Part shown: positions 37,366-46,179 of the stretch, piece by piece
Layout: each line of letters starts with the position of its first letter
Numbering within the stretch: position 1 is the first letter of the stretch
Assembly (NCBI RefSeq): GCF_022698165.1
Contig: NZ_JALDAY010000001.1
Coordinates: 620,001-684,000, forward strand
Origin: Streptomyces cylindrosporus
Lineage (GTDB): Bacteria > Actinomycetota > Actinomycetes > Streptomycetales > Streptomycetaceae
Length of the DNA stretch: 64,000 bases
Reading direction: 5' to 3'
The notes under the pieces: generated by a model
The model's database searches: none
Told to the model about the DNA's origin: nothing
What the model saw: the letters and a program-made list of their open reading frames with translations, nothing else
Position numbers and translations under genes: made by a program

Positions 37366-38732
37366 TGATCCCGCTCGGCCTCCCCGAGATCGCCGCGATC
37401 GTCGGTCCCGCGATCGTCGGCGGCACGGCCGACGCCGACGTGACGGTGACCGCGCCCGCCGTGCTGGACGGCCGGCGGGCCGAGCCGGGCGGCCTCTTCG
37501 TCGCCTTCGCCGGCGAGCACGTCGACGGCCACGACTACGCCGGTCAGGCCGGCCTGGCCGGCGCGGTCGCCGTGCTCGGCTCCAGGCCCACCCCACTGCC
37601 CACCGTCGTCGTCGAGGACGTCCAGCGCGCGCTGCAGTCGCTCGCCACCCACGTCGTCGCCCGGCTGCGCGACGGACTCACCGTCGCCGCACTGACCGGC
37701 TCCCAGGGCAAGACCGGCACCAAGGACCTGCTGGCGGCCGTACTGTCGAGCACCGCGCCGACCGTCGCCACCATCGGGTCGCTCAACAACGAACTCGGCG
37801 TCCCCCTCACCATGCTGCGCGCCGACACGGCCACCCGCTTCCTCGTCCTGGAGATGGGCGCCCGCCATGTCGGCGACATCGCCCGGCTCACCGGCCTCGC
37901 GGCGCCCGACATCGCCGTCGTCCTGAACGTCGGACAGGCCCACCTCGGCGAGTTCGGGTCACGCGCGGCCATCGCGAGGGCCAAGGGCGAGCTGGTGCGG
38001 GGGCTCGCGCCCGGCGGCACCGCCGTCCTCAACGCCGACGACCCCCGGGTGACGGCGATGCGCGCGCTCACCGACGGCCCCGTACTGACCTTCGGCCGGG
38101 CCGAGCACGCCGACGTACGGGTGCTCGACCTGGCGCTGGACCGGCTCGGCCGCCCCTCCTTCACCCTGCGCACCGCCCACGCCTCGGCCCGCGTCACGCT
38201 CCCGCTCGTCGGCGCCCACCAGGCCCTCAACGCGTCGGCGGCCGTGGCAGCGGGGCTGGCAGCCGGCGTACCCCTCGACGCGGCGGCGGCCGCACTGGCC
38301 ACCGCCTCGCTGTCGAAGTGGCGCATGGAACGGCGCGACCTCGCCTGCGGCGCGACCCTCCTCAACGACTCCTACAACGCCAACCCCGACTCCACGCGCG
38401 CCGCCCTGGACGCGCTGGCGGCGGTCGACGGCAGGCGCCGTATCGCCGTCCTCGGCGAGATGCTCGAACTCGGCGCCGCCGCCGAGGCCGAGCACCGCGC
38501 GATAGGGCGGTACGCCGCCTGCCGGGCCGACGTCGTGGTGGCGGTCGGCGAGGCCGCCCGGGCGATCGCCGACGGCGCCGGAGAGCGGGCGCTGGCGGTG
38601 GCCGACAGGGACGCGGCCGTCGACTGGCTGCGCGGCCACCTCACCGCGGGCGACGTGGTGCTGGTCAAGGCCTCCCGCGGCGCCCGCCTGGACGAGGTCG
38701 CCGCCGCGCTCGTACCGGCCATGAGCTCATGA
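37365..38732 (+). CDS. murF: MurF-type UDP-MurNAc-tripeptide D-Ala-D-Xaa ligase, in the van operon
   Basis: 455 residues. Mur ligase P-loop [20 protein letters not shown] (near 105), then [34 protein letters not shown] and [20 protein letters not shown]. These are characteristic of MurF, which attaches the terminal dipeptide/depsipeptide to the UDP-MurNAc-tripeptide. Position as the fourth gene of vanHAX, overlapping vanX, suggests a paralogue tuned to D-Ala-D-Lac, as in several glycopeptide producers. No ribosome site is seen separate from vanX; coupled translation is likely. Confidence 0.9.
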   Translation: MIPLGLPEIAAIVGPAIVGGTADADVTVTAPAVLDGRRAEPGGLFVAFAGEHVDGHDYAGQAGLAGAVAVLGSRPTPLPTVVVEDVQRALQSLATHVVARLRDGLTVAALTGSQGKTGTKDLLAAVLSSTAPTVATIGSLNNELGVPLTMLRADTATRFLVLEMGARHVGDIARLTGLAAPDIAVVLNVGQAHLGEFGSRAAIARAKGELVRGLAPGGTAVLNADDPRVTAMRALTDGPVLTFGRAEHADVRVLDLALDRLGRPSFTLRTAHASARVTLPLVGAHQALNASAAVAAGLAAGVPLDAAAAALATASLSKWRMERRDLACGATLLNDSYNANPDSTRAALDALAAVDGRRRIAVLGEMLELGAAAEAEHRAIGRYAACRADVVVAVGEAARAIADGAGERALAVADRDAAVDWLRGHLTAGDVVLVKASRGARLDEVAAALVPAMSS

Positions 38733-38741
38733 GCTGCGGAC

Positions 38742-39890
38742 TCACCGCCCGCGTCGCCGCATGAACAGGTCGAAGGCCCGGTAGATCGCCGGCCGCAGCG
38801 GCAGGTCCCACTCGCCGACGTACCGCACCGCCTGCCCGCCGGTACCGGCCTTGAACTGGATCAGCCCGACGTGCGGGTCGTCCGCGTCGAGCGTGGAGGT
38901 GATGCCGCGCAGGTCGTACACCTCGCAGCCGGCCGCCAGCGAGTCCCGGATCATCGCCCACTGACAGGCGTTGGAGCCGCGCACCTCGCGCCTGGCGGTG
39001 GAGGAGGCGCCGTACGTGTACCAGGCGTGCGTGCCGACGCGGACCAGGATGGCGGCGGCGACCAACTCGCCCTGGTGGCGCGCCAGATAGAGCCTGATCC
39101 GCTCGGGGGCCTCGGCGCTCAGCTCCGCGAACATGGTCGCGAAGTAGGGCAGCGGGCGGGGCGTGAAGCGGTCGCGCTCCGCCGTGTGGACGTACAGGTC
39201 GTGGAAGGCCTTCAGATCCTCGGCGGCCGTGACCTCGTCGGCGGTGACCTCGACGCCCTCCTTGGCCGCCTTCTTGAGGTTGCGGCGCCAGAGCTGGTTC
39301 ATGCCCCTGAGCAGGTCGTCCTCGGTCCGGCCGGCCAGCGGGAGCTCGTACGTGAACTGCGGCTGCCCGGCCCCGAATCCGTCCTCCGGACTCCGCGGCA
39401 GCCAGCCCGCGTCCCTCAACCGGCCGGTCACGCCCGCGCCGACCGGGTCGCTCCGGCCGCCGGACAGGTCGGTGAGCCGTCTGACGCCCTGGTCGGCGAT
39501 GCCCTCCTTGACCCGCGCGGCGCTCCAGGTGTCCGTGCGCACCGGCGGCCCGAGCCGGATCGCGAACGCGCCCCGCGCCTTGAGATGTTCCGCCAGCGGG
39601 CCGAGCCACACGTCGAGCCTGCCGCTCCAGTCGATGGCCGGGCCCTGGGCGAGATAGGCCAGCGTGTACCGCTCCAGCCGCGGCACCGGGCGGTGCAGGA
39701 CGAGCCCGGCCCCGACCAGCCGGCCGCCGTCGTCGTACCAGCCGAGGGACTCGCTGCGCCACTCGGTCTTCACGCGGCCCCAGGCCGGGGTCTGGAGGAA
39801 GCTGACCGACCCTCGCGTCCGCACGAACGCCAGGTGCTCGGCGGCGCTGATCGGCCGCACGGTCAGTCGTACTGGTTCGGAGTAGGACAT
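38742..39890 (-). CDS. vanK: FemX-like peptidyltransferase VanK
   Basis: 382 residues with two GNAT-like halves and a helical arm: LRGMNQLWRRNLKKAAKEGV and YGASSTARREVRGSNACQWA are FemAB hallmarks. In S. coelicolor, VanK adds the branch glycine to D-Lac-ended precursors, a job the normal FemX cannot do. It faces the murF gene tail to tail with 9 bp between. Its upstream region and first codons (MSYSEPVR) mirror those of vanH (MTYSEPVR), so both should be induced together. Confidence 0.9.
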   Translation of the reverse strand: MSYSEPVRLTVRPISAAEHLAFVRTRGSVSFLQTPAWGRVKTEWRSESLGWYDDGGRLVGAGLVLHRPVPRLERYTLAYLAQGPAIDWSGRLDVWLGPLAEHLKARGAFAIRLGPPVRTDTWSAARVKEGIADQGVRRLTDLSGGRSDPVGAGVTGRLRDAGWLPRSPEDGFGAGQPQFTYELPLAGRTEDDLLRGMNQLWRRNLKKAAKEGVEVTADEVTAAEDLKAFHDLYVHTAERDRFTPRPLPYFATMFAELSAEAPERIRLYLARHQGELVAAAILVRVGTHAWYTYGASSTARREVRGSNACQWAMIRDSLAAGCEVYDLRGITSTLDADDPHVGLIQFKAGTGGQAVRYVGEWDLPLRPAIYRAFDLFMRRRGR

Positions 39891-39955
39891 GCGCCCAGCC
39901 AAGGCAGTGCCGTGTTGCCCGCGCGTATGCGGTTTTCGATACGCGGACGATATGC
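39869..39955 (-). promoter_or_regulatory. vanK promoter region, shared with vanH
   Basis: Reading on the minus strand, GCATATCGTC starts at 39955 and the ATG is at 39890, the same 65-bp distance as in vanH. The alignment has no gaps and includes GCGTATC, CATACG, GCAACAC and CCTTG blocks. Confidence 0.7.
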
Positions 39956-39986
39956 GCGGCGCGAGGTCCCCCCTCCCACTCCCTTC

Positions 39987-40670
39987 CTACTCCCGCCCGG
40001 AGGCCACCACCGCCAGCACCCCCGCCCCCACCGCCGCGACCAGCAACGGAATCGCCAGGCCGTGGTCCGTCACCAGCCACGCGCCCAGGAAGGCGCCGAC
40101 CGCCATCGCGACCACCGACGCCGTGCGGCGGGGTGAGCGGCGGCCCGAGCCGCCGCCCGCGCGGGAGTCGGACGCCAGGCCGGTGAGGGTCATGGTGAGG
40201 ACCGTCGTCGTGAGCTCGGGGACGCCGAGTTTGCGGACCGTGGCGTTCCGGAGGCCCATGGCGAAGGCCGTGACGGCGATCAGGGTGTAGACCGTGGCCG
40301 TCGCGTGCGGGGCCGCGAAGGCCACCGCGGCGCACACGCCGAGCAGGACCGCCTCCGTGGCGATCGTCAGGCGGACCCACCTGCGGCGGGAGCCCTCGCC
40401 GAGCCACCGGGAGCTTCTGCCGCCCGCCGCCGCGCCGATCAGGAAGCAGACCAGCGAGGTCGCCGTGTGCGGGACCGAGAAGCCGGGGGCACCGGCCGCC
40501 GCGAAGCCGAGGACGACGACGTTGCCGGTCATGTTCGCGGTGAAGACATGGCCCAGGCCCAGATAGCTCACCGCGTCGATCAGACCGCTGACCACGGTCA
40601 GCCCCAACAACACGGCGACCAGGCGCAGTCCACGGGACTCCTGCGTGATCTCTTCGGTCTGCTCACTCAT
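39987..40670 (-). CDS. YoaK/DUF1275-family membrane protein
   Basis: 227 residues with six predicted membrane helices. The DUF1275 signature is LIDAVSYLGLGHVFTANMTG (near 31) and the later AFAMGLRNATVRKLGVPELT and TVLTMTLTGLASDS. The family's role is unknown; it is often seen as an inner-membrane permease-like protein. ATG 40670 is set by family alignment; a very long open frame upstream is an antisense shadow. Confidence 0.85.
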   Translation of the reverse strand: MSEQTEEITQESRGLRLVAVLLGLTVVSGLIDAVSYLGLGHVFTANMTGNVVVLGFAAAGAPGFSVPHTATSLVCFLIGAAAGGRSSRWLGEGSRRRWVRLTIATEAVLLGVCAAVAFAAPHATATVYTLIAVTAFAMGLRNATVRKLGVPELTTTVLTMTLTGLASDSRAGGGSGRRSPRRTASVVAMAVGAFLGAWLVTDHGLAIPLLVAAVGAGVLAVVASGRE

Positions 40671-40817
40671 GAAAGCTGCTCCGGTGGGCCGGACGGACGG
40701 GGTGCACTCAAGTGCACCATGAGGGCGGGGGGTTCTCGGATGTCGACGCGGACAGTACGTCCGTAACGTCCACGACATGAGTGATGAGACGCGCAAATCG
40801 CAGGAAACAGGGGCCAG

Positions 40818-41996
40818 TTGGTGGGCGCGGCGAGGGATCGCCGGGGCGAACTGGTCTTGGTCACCCCGGTCGCCGACCACGACGCCCGCGCGGTGAAGGC
40901 CTTCCTCGCCGGGAAGGAGATCGCGAACGACTCGGTGCGGTACGGCGTACGGGCGTACCGGACCGTCGACCCGTACGGGAAGCCGACGACGGCGACCGGG
41001 CTGCTCACCCTCCCCGAGGGCGGAGCCCATCGGCTCGACCTCGTCTCCGACACGCACGGGACCATGGTCAAGCCCAGTTACGCGCCGTCCGTGAGCGAGG
41101 ACTTCGGGAGGGTGCCGTCGTATCTGAACGCCTCGGCGGGCAGGGCCGTCGCCGCTCCCGACTATCTGGGGCTCGGGGAGGGGCCGGGGCCGCATCCGTA
41201 CATGGACACCGCCTCCTCCGTGACGGCCTCCGTCGACATGCTGCGGGCCGCGCGGACCGCGGCGGGGCGGCTGGGGCGGCCGCTCACCGGGGATCTGTAC
41301 GCGACCGGGTTCTCGCAGGGCGGGCAGGTGGCGATGGCGCTGGGGAAGGCGCTCGCGCAGGGGGCCGACCGGCATTTCCGGGTCAAGGCGCTGGCGCCGA
41401 TCAGCGGGCCGTACGACCTGGAGGGACAGGAGATGCCGGCCCTGTTCGACGGGCGGGTCAACGACACGAGCGGGGTGCTCTACTCCTCGTACTGGCTCGT
41501 CGCGCAGAACCGGCTGCATCACTTCTACGACGATCCGGGCGAGGCCTTCCGGGCGCCCTACGCGAGCCGGGTCGAGGAACTCCTCGACGGCACGCACGAG
41601 GAGGAGGACGTGGTGAAGGGGCTCGCGCCGACGGTGAGGCAGTTGCTCACGCCCGCCTTCTACGAGCGGCTCAGCCATCCGTCCGGCGCCCTGCTCGACG
41701 CTCTGCGATCGGCCGACCACAGCTGCGACTGGAAGCCCGCCGCGCCGGTGCGGCTCTACACCGGCGACAACGACACCGACGTACCCGTCGGCAATGCCCG
41801 CACATGCGCCCGCACCCTCGCCGGTGAGGGTGCGAGGGTGCGGGTGACGGACCAGGGCGCCACGGACCACTTCGGTACGTTCGTGGCCTCGGCGCCCCAG
41901 GTGGTTCGGTTCTTCGACGGCGTGTCCGGCCGGGTGGCGGATCAGTACCAGCCGTTCGCCTGCCAGAAGGCCCAGGCGCCGGTCGGGCTGCCGTAG
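40818..41996 (+). CDS. Secretory lipase/esterase-like alpha/beta hydrolase, apparently missing its signal peptide
   Basis: 392 residues as annotated. Nucleophile motif YATGFSQGGQVAMALGKAL (GFSQG near 159), LAPISGPYDL, TGDNDTDVPVGNARTCARTL (acid) and GATDHFGTF (His) give a full catalytic triad of the secreted lipase family. No signal peptide lies in this frame. Just upstream, ATG 40777 in another frame reads MSDETRKSQETGASWWARRG, the kind of start expected for a secreted protein, but it runs into a stop. A deletion with frameshift in the signal sequence is likely. Confidence 0.75.
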   Translation: MVGAARDRRGELVLVTPVADHDARAVKAFLAGKEIANDSVRYGVRAYRTVDPYGKPTTATGLLTLPEGGAHRLDLVSDTHGTMVKPSYAPSVSEDFGRVPSYLNASAGRAVAAPDYLGLGEGPGPHPYMDTASSVTASVDMLRAARTAAGRLGRPLTGDLYATGFSQGGQVAMALGKALAQGADRHFRVKALAPISGPYDLEGQEMPALFDGRVNDTSGVLYSSYWLVAQNRLHHFYDDPGEAFRAPYASRVEELLDGTHEEEDVVKGLAPTVRQLLTPAFYERLSHPSGALLDALRSADHSCDWKPAAPVRLYTGDNDTDVPVGNARTCARTLAGEGARVRVTDQGATDHFGTFVASAPQVVRFFDGVSGRVADQYQPFACQKAQAPVGLP

Positions 41997-42415
41997 CGGG
42001 AGTTCATGTAGTCGAGACCCCACTTGATCTGGGTCTTGGCGTTGGTGCGCCAGTCCGAGCCGGCCGAGGCCATCTTCGAGCCGGGGAGGGCCTGGACCAG
42101 GCCGTAGGCGCCGGAGGAGGCGTTGGTGGCGCTGACGTTCCAGCCGCTCTCGTGCTCCACGATCTTGCTGAACGCGGCGTACTGGGCCGTGTTCGGGATC
42201 AGCTGGTGCGCGATCGCCTTGGCCTCGGTGGCCGAGTCGGCGGTCGCGGCGTGGGCGGGGGCCGCGGTCAGCACCATGCCGGCGGTGGCGGCGGCCACGG
42301 CGGCGGTGGTGAGGGCCTTCTTCGGGGACGCGATGCTGCGGGCGATGCGGGAGACGAACACGGAGAACCTTTTCTTCGGGGACAGGGAGTCGCGTACGGC
42401 ACCTCTCGGGCTCAT
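41942..42415 (-). CDS. Secreted lytic transglycosylase-like (SLT-fold) protein
   Basis: 157 residues. A signal peptide (Arg/Lys start, then AAVAAATAGMVLTAAPAHAA, cleavage near residue 55) precedes a lysozyme-like domain with FSKIVEHESGWNVSATNASS (catalytic Glu), GAYGLVQALPGSKMASAGSD and TQIKWGLDYMNSRYGSP. It should cleave peptidoglycan outside the cell. ATG 42415 is the family start. Its 3' end overlaps the convergent lipase gene by 55 bp. Confidence 0.85.
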   Translation of the reverse strand: MSPRGAVRDSLSPKKRFSVFVSRIARSIASPKKALTTAAVAAATAGMVLTAAPAHAATADSATEAKAIAHQLIPNTAQYAAFSKIVEHESGWNVSATNASSGAYGLVQALPGSKMASAGSDWRTNAKTQIKWGLDYMNSRYGSPTGAWAFWQANGWY

Positions 42416-42656
42416 ACGTCGGCGCCGCGGCCCTGAGGGCTCGTCGGCGCCGTGCGACGTCGTCCAGAGAAACAGGCTCGGAGCGCGTCCGCAATGACCC
42501 CTTTTACTAGTTGTGGTCGCATGTGGGGTGCGTGTGGCGGGTGTGAGCTGGATCTCTATGTGCAGGTCAAACGTGGTTATGACGTGGACATGGCGTCCGA
42601 TATGCACTACTAGATCAGGTAGTGGGTGACATGGGTCATGTGGGGTGGTTCACCGG

Positions 42657-43457
42657 TCAACGGGCCTCGAATGTGACCGCGGTCTCGAACGCCGCGCGCC
42701 GGGTGGCTCTGCGTAGCGCCCTGAGCACGGCCGGGCCGAGGAAGAAGGTCAGTACGACCGTGCACAGCGCCCGGCCCAGGTCCCAGCCCAGCGAGGTGGC
42801 CAGGCAGTAGAGGAGGAAGCGGGCCAGGTTGGCGGGGACCGAGCCGTCCGGCTGGAAGGCGATGTTCGAGGCCTGGCCCTGCATGAAGGGCCAGCCGGCG
42901 AGGTTGGTGACCGTGCCGTAGGCGAACGCGGCGAGGAACCCGTAGCCGGCCAGCAGCGCGAGCTCGGCCCGGCCGCGCAGGCGCTCCGCCCCCGGCAGCA
43001 GGCCCGCGCCCATCGCGAACCAGCCCAGCGCCAGCATCTGGAACGGCATCCACGGCCCCACCCCGCCGGTGAGCAGCGCAGACGCGAACATCGACAGCGA
43101 GCCGAGGGTGAAGCCGAAGCCGGGGCCGAGGACGCGTCCGCTGAGGACCATGAGGAAGAACATCGGCTCGATGCCGGCCGTGCCCGCGCCGAGGGGGCGC
43201 AGGGCGGCGCCGGTCGCCGCGAGGACGCCGAGCATCGCGACGGCCTTCGGGCCCAGGCCCGACTCCGAGATCGTCGCGGCCAGGACGAGCACGAGGAGGA
43301 CGAGGAGGCCGGCGAAGAACCAGGGGGCGTCGGCGGCGTGCGCGCCGACCTGGGAGGTCGGCGGGGCGAGGAAGGGCCAGCCGAGGGCGGCGATGCCCAC
43401 CGCGCTGACGAGGACGAGGGCCGCGACGGAGCGGGGGCCGAGGTGGACGACCTTCAC
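42657..43457 (-). CDS. ECF transporter S component (probable cobalamin substrate-binding subunit)
   Basis: 266 residues, about six membrane helices. FFLMVLSGRVLGPGFGFTLG and LLTGGVGPWMPFQMLALGWF are the glycine-rich helices typical of ECF S-components of the larger type. GTG 43457 has GGGAGG upstream and overlaps the ATPase stop (GTGA). It is the last gene of a riboswitch-controlled operon with its own T and A components, so it is dedicated rather than shared. Cobalamin specificity is inferred from the riboswitch. Confidence 0.8.
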   Translation of the reverse strand: MKVVHLGPRSVAALVLVSAVGIAALGWPFLAPPTSQVGAHAADAPWFFAGLLVLLVLVLAATISESGLGPKAVAMLGVLAATGAALRPLGAGTAGIEPMFFLMVLSGRVLGPGFGFTLGSLSMFASALLTGGVGPWMPFQMLALGWFAMGAGLLPGAERLRGRAELALLAGYGFLAAFAYGTVTNLAGWPFMQGQASNIAFQPDGSVPANLARFLLYCLATSLGWDLGRALCTVVLTFFLGPAVLRALRRATRRAAFETAVTFEAR

Positions 43458-45100
43458 CGCAGGGCCTCCCTCACCTCGGTCACCGTGAGCCATTTCTGGG
43501 GGGCCAGGATCTTGCTGACCTGCGGCGCGAAGGAGGGGGAGGCCGTGACCACATCGGCCGCCGGGCCGTCCGCGATCACCTCTCCGTCGGCCAGCAGGAT
43601 CACCCGGTGGGCGATCTCCGCGGCCAGTTCGACGTCGTGGGTGGCCAGGACGATCGCGTGGCCCTCGGCGGCGAGGGTGCGCAGCAGAGTGGCCAGGCGG
43701 GACTTCGCCGCGTAGTCCAGGCCTCGGGTCGGCTCGTCGAGGAGGAGCAGGGGTGGGCGGGCGGTCAGGACGACCGCGAGCGCGAGGGTGAGGCGCTGGC
43801 CTTCGGAGAGGTCCCGGGGGTGGGTGGTGTCCGGTATGCCCGGGAGGAGGTCGGAGAGGAGGGCGCGGCAGGTGCCGGGGGTGGCCTGGGCGTCCTGGTC
43901 GGCGGCCCTGCACTCGGCGGCGACCGTTTCGGCGTAGAGGAGGTCGCGGGGGTCCTGGGGGACCAGGCCCACTCGGCGGATCAGGGCGGGGGGTGGGGTG
44001 CGGTGTGGGGTTGCGCCGCCTACGTGTACTTCGCCGGATGACGGTTTGGTCAGGCCTACCAGGGTGTTGAGGAGGGTGGACTTTCCGGCGCCGTTGCGGC
44101 CCATGAGGGCGACCGTCTCGCCGGGGGTGATGGTGAGGGTGATGTTGCGGAGGGCTTGGATGCGGGCGCGGGTTACGGAGAGGGAGTGGGCGCCTGCCAG
44201 CTCGGGGGGTGCCGGGTGTTGGCGGCTGCGGGTTGCGTGTGGCTGGTCGCGCAGTTCCCCGCGCCCCTTGGGGGCGCTTGCAGGCTGCGTCAGTTGGTTG
44301 CGCAGGCTTGCTGCCCTTCGCCGTGCGTCTCTGACCGTCAGTGGTAGGGGTGTCCAGCCTGCCAGGCGGCCCAGGTCCACCACCGGGGGGTACACCGGCG
44401 ACACGGCCATCATCTCGGCCGGCGTGCCGAGCGCCGGTGTTGCTCCCGGTGCCGGCAGGACGGCGACCTGGTCGGCGTACTGGATGACTCGTTCCAGGCG
44501 GTGTTCGGCCATGAGGATGGTGGTGCCCAGGTCGTGGACCAGGCGTTGGAGGACTGCCAGGACTTCTTCCGCCGCCGCCGGGTCCAGGGCCGATGTCGGT
44601 TCGTCGAGGATCAGGGCGCGGGGGTGGGGGGTGAGGACCGAGCCGATCGCCACTCGTTGCTGTTGGCCGCCGGAGAGGGTGGCGATGGGGCGGGTGCGGA
44701 GGTCGGTCAGGCCCAGGAGGTCCAGGGTTTCCTCGACGCGGCGGCGCATCACCGTGGGCGGCAGGCCCAACGACTCCATGCCGTAGGCGAGTTCGTCCTC
44801 GACCGTGTCCGTCACGAAGTGGGAGAGCGGGTCCTGGCCCACCGTGCCCACCACGTCGGCCAGTTCGCGGGGCTTGTGCGTGCGGGTGTCGCGGCCCGCG
44901 ACCGTGACCCGGCCGCGCAGGGTGCCGCCGGTGAAGTGGGGGACCAGGCCGCTGACCGCGTTGAGGATCGTCGACTTTCCGGTGCCGGACGGGCCCACCA
45001 GGAGGACGAGTTCGCCCTCCGGGACCTCGAAGTCCACGTTCCTGACGGTGGGTTCGGTGGCTCCGGCGTAGGTGACGGAGACGTCTTTGAAGCGGATCAC
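43454..45100 (-). CDS. ECF transporter double ATPase (fused A-A' components)
   Basis: 548 residues with two complete ABC ATPases in one chain. Domain 1: LLVGPSGTGKSTILNAV, LSGGQQQRVAIGSVL, ALILDEPTSALDP. Domain 2 (from about 325): LMGRNGAGKSTLLNTL, the degenerate signature LSEGQRLTLALAV, and LLLLDEPTRGLDY. The linker (about 265-322) is unstructured. Fusion of EcfA and EcfA' is common in actinobacterial cobalt/cobalamin-type systems. GTG 45100 overlaps the stop of the T component. Confidence 0.9.
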   Translation of the reverse strand: MIRFKDVSVTYAGATEPTVRNVDFEVPEGELVLLVGPSGTGKSTILNAVSGLVPHFTGGTLRGRVTVAGRDTRTHKPRELADVVGTVGQDPLSHFVTDTVEDELAYGMESLGLPPTVMRRRVEETLDLLGLTDLRTRPIATLSGGQQQRVAIGSVLTPHPRALILDEPTSALDPAAAEEVLAVLQRLVHDLGTTILMAEHRLERVIQYADQVAVLPAPGATPALGTPAEMMAVSPVYPPVVDLGRLAGWTPLPLTVRDARRRAASLRNQLTQPASAPKGRGELRDQPHATRSRQHPAPPELAGAHSLSVTRARIQALRNITLTITPGETVALMGRNGAGKSTLLNTLVGLTKPSSGEVHVGGATPHRTPPPALIRRVGLVPQDPRDLLYAETVAAECRAADQDAQATPGTCRALLSDLLPGIPDTTHPRDLSEGQRLTLALAVVLTARPPLLLLDEPTRGLDYAAKSRLATLLRTLAAEGHAIVLATHDVELAAEIAHRVILLADGEVIADGPAADVVTASPSFAPQVSKILAPQKWLTVTEVREALR

Positions 45101-46179
45101 GACGGCTCCTTGGGGGATGGCGCGATGAAGGCGGGGAGGAGGCCGAGGAGTACGGCCGCGGCCGGCCAGAGGGGAAGGGCGGGGGCGACCAGGGGGATCA
45201 CGCCCGGGTGGAGGGCGGTGGGGTCCTGGGCGGAGGCGAGGGTGAGCGCGGCGGCGACCGCCATGCCGGAGGCGGCGACCAGACAGGCCCGGGCGTCCCA
45301 GCGGTCGGGGCGGTAACGGGTGCGGGGCGTGCGGCGGCCGCCCAGGCGCAGGCCGGTGAGGGCCGCGGTGAGGCCGGCGAGGAGGAGGGGGAGGCCGTAG
45401 GCGCCGCCTTCGGCGGTCAGCAGGCCGTACGTTCCCGCGCAGACGCCGAGCAGGCCGCCGAGGGTGAGGGCGGTGGTCGTACGGCGGACGGGGGCCGGGA
45501 CCTCGGCGGTACGGCCGTAACCGCGGGCGTCCATCGCCGCGGCGAGGGCGACGGAGCGTTCCAGGGCGCCTTCGAGGACGGGGAGGCCCACCTGGAGCAG
45601 GCCGCGCAGGCCCTTGTCGGGGCGGCCCCGGAGGCGGCGGGCGGCGCGCAGGCGGCGGACGTCGGCGATGAGGTTCGGGGCGAAGGTGAGGGCCACGACC
45701 ACCGCCACGCCCATTTCGTACAGGGCGCCGGGGAGGGACTTGAGCAGGCGGGTGGGGCTTGCGAGCGCGTTCGCCGCGCCCACGCAGATCAGGAGGGTGG
45801 CCAGTTTCAGGCCGTCGTAGAAGGCGAAGGTGAGCGTCTCGGCGGTGATCCTGCCGCCTATGCGGATGCCCTGGGCCCAGTGGGGGAGGGGGACTTCGGG
45901 GAGGGTGAGGAGGGTGTGGGTGCCGGGGAGGGGGGAGCCGAAGGCGGTGGCGAACAGGAGGCGGACGAGGAGGACGGTGAGGGCGAGTTTGAGGAAGGCG
46001 GAGTAGGGGTGGGAGTGGGGGGTGGTGGGGCGGCAGGTCGCCACGACGTACGCGGAGGTGGTGATGAGGAGGGTGAGGAGGAGGGGGTTGGTGGTGCGGG
46101 TGGCCGCGGTGCCGAGGGAGAGGGACCAGAGCCACCAGGCGGCGGGGTGGAGTTGTGTGGGGGTGGGTACCTCAGACAT
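45097..46179 (-). CDS. ECF transporter T component (CbiQ-like)
   Basis: 360 residues, longer than usual T components. It has membrane helices at both ends and a cytoplasmic coupling region containing RSVALAAAMDARGYGRTAEV. The Ala-Arg-Gly motif in it is the T-component helix that docks to the ATPases. The extra helices in the C-terminal 130 residues are unusual. The gene overlaps the SCO2322-like gene by 8 bp and the ATPase gene by 4 bp. Confidence 0.85.
   Translation of the reverse strand: MSEVPTPTQLHPAAWWLWSLSLGTAATRTTNPLLLTLLITTSAYVVATCRPTTPHSHPYSAFLKLALTVLLVRLLFATAFGSPLPGTHTLLTLPEVPLPHWAQGIRIGGRITAETLTFAFYDGLKLATLLICVGAANALASPTRLLKSLPGALYEMGVAVVVALTFAPNLIADVRRLRAARRLRGRPDKGLRGLLQVGLPVLEGALERSVALAAAMDARGYGRTAEVPAPVRRTTTALTLGGLLGVCAGTYGLLTAEGGAYGLPLLLAGLTAALTGLRLGGRRTPRTRYRPDRWDARACLVAASGMAVAAALTLASAQDPTALHPGVIPLVAPALPLWPAAAVLLGLLPAFIAPSPKEPS

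Noticed and set aside
39987..42494. An 835-codon open frame on the minus strand
   Set aside because: Only its last 227 codons are real (DUF1275 protein). The rest lies opposite the lipase and transglycosylase genes.
42416..42656. A possible c-di-AMP (ydaO) riboswitch ahead of the transglycosylase gene
   Set aside because: Streptomyces cell-wall hydrolase genes often carry one, but I could not find its conserved blocks here, so nothing is called.
43454..46135. A single 893-codon minus-strand gene covering the ATPase and more
   Set aside because: The N-terminal 340 codons are out of frame with the real T component and are Pro/Arg-rich. The ATPase starts at GTG 45100.
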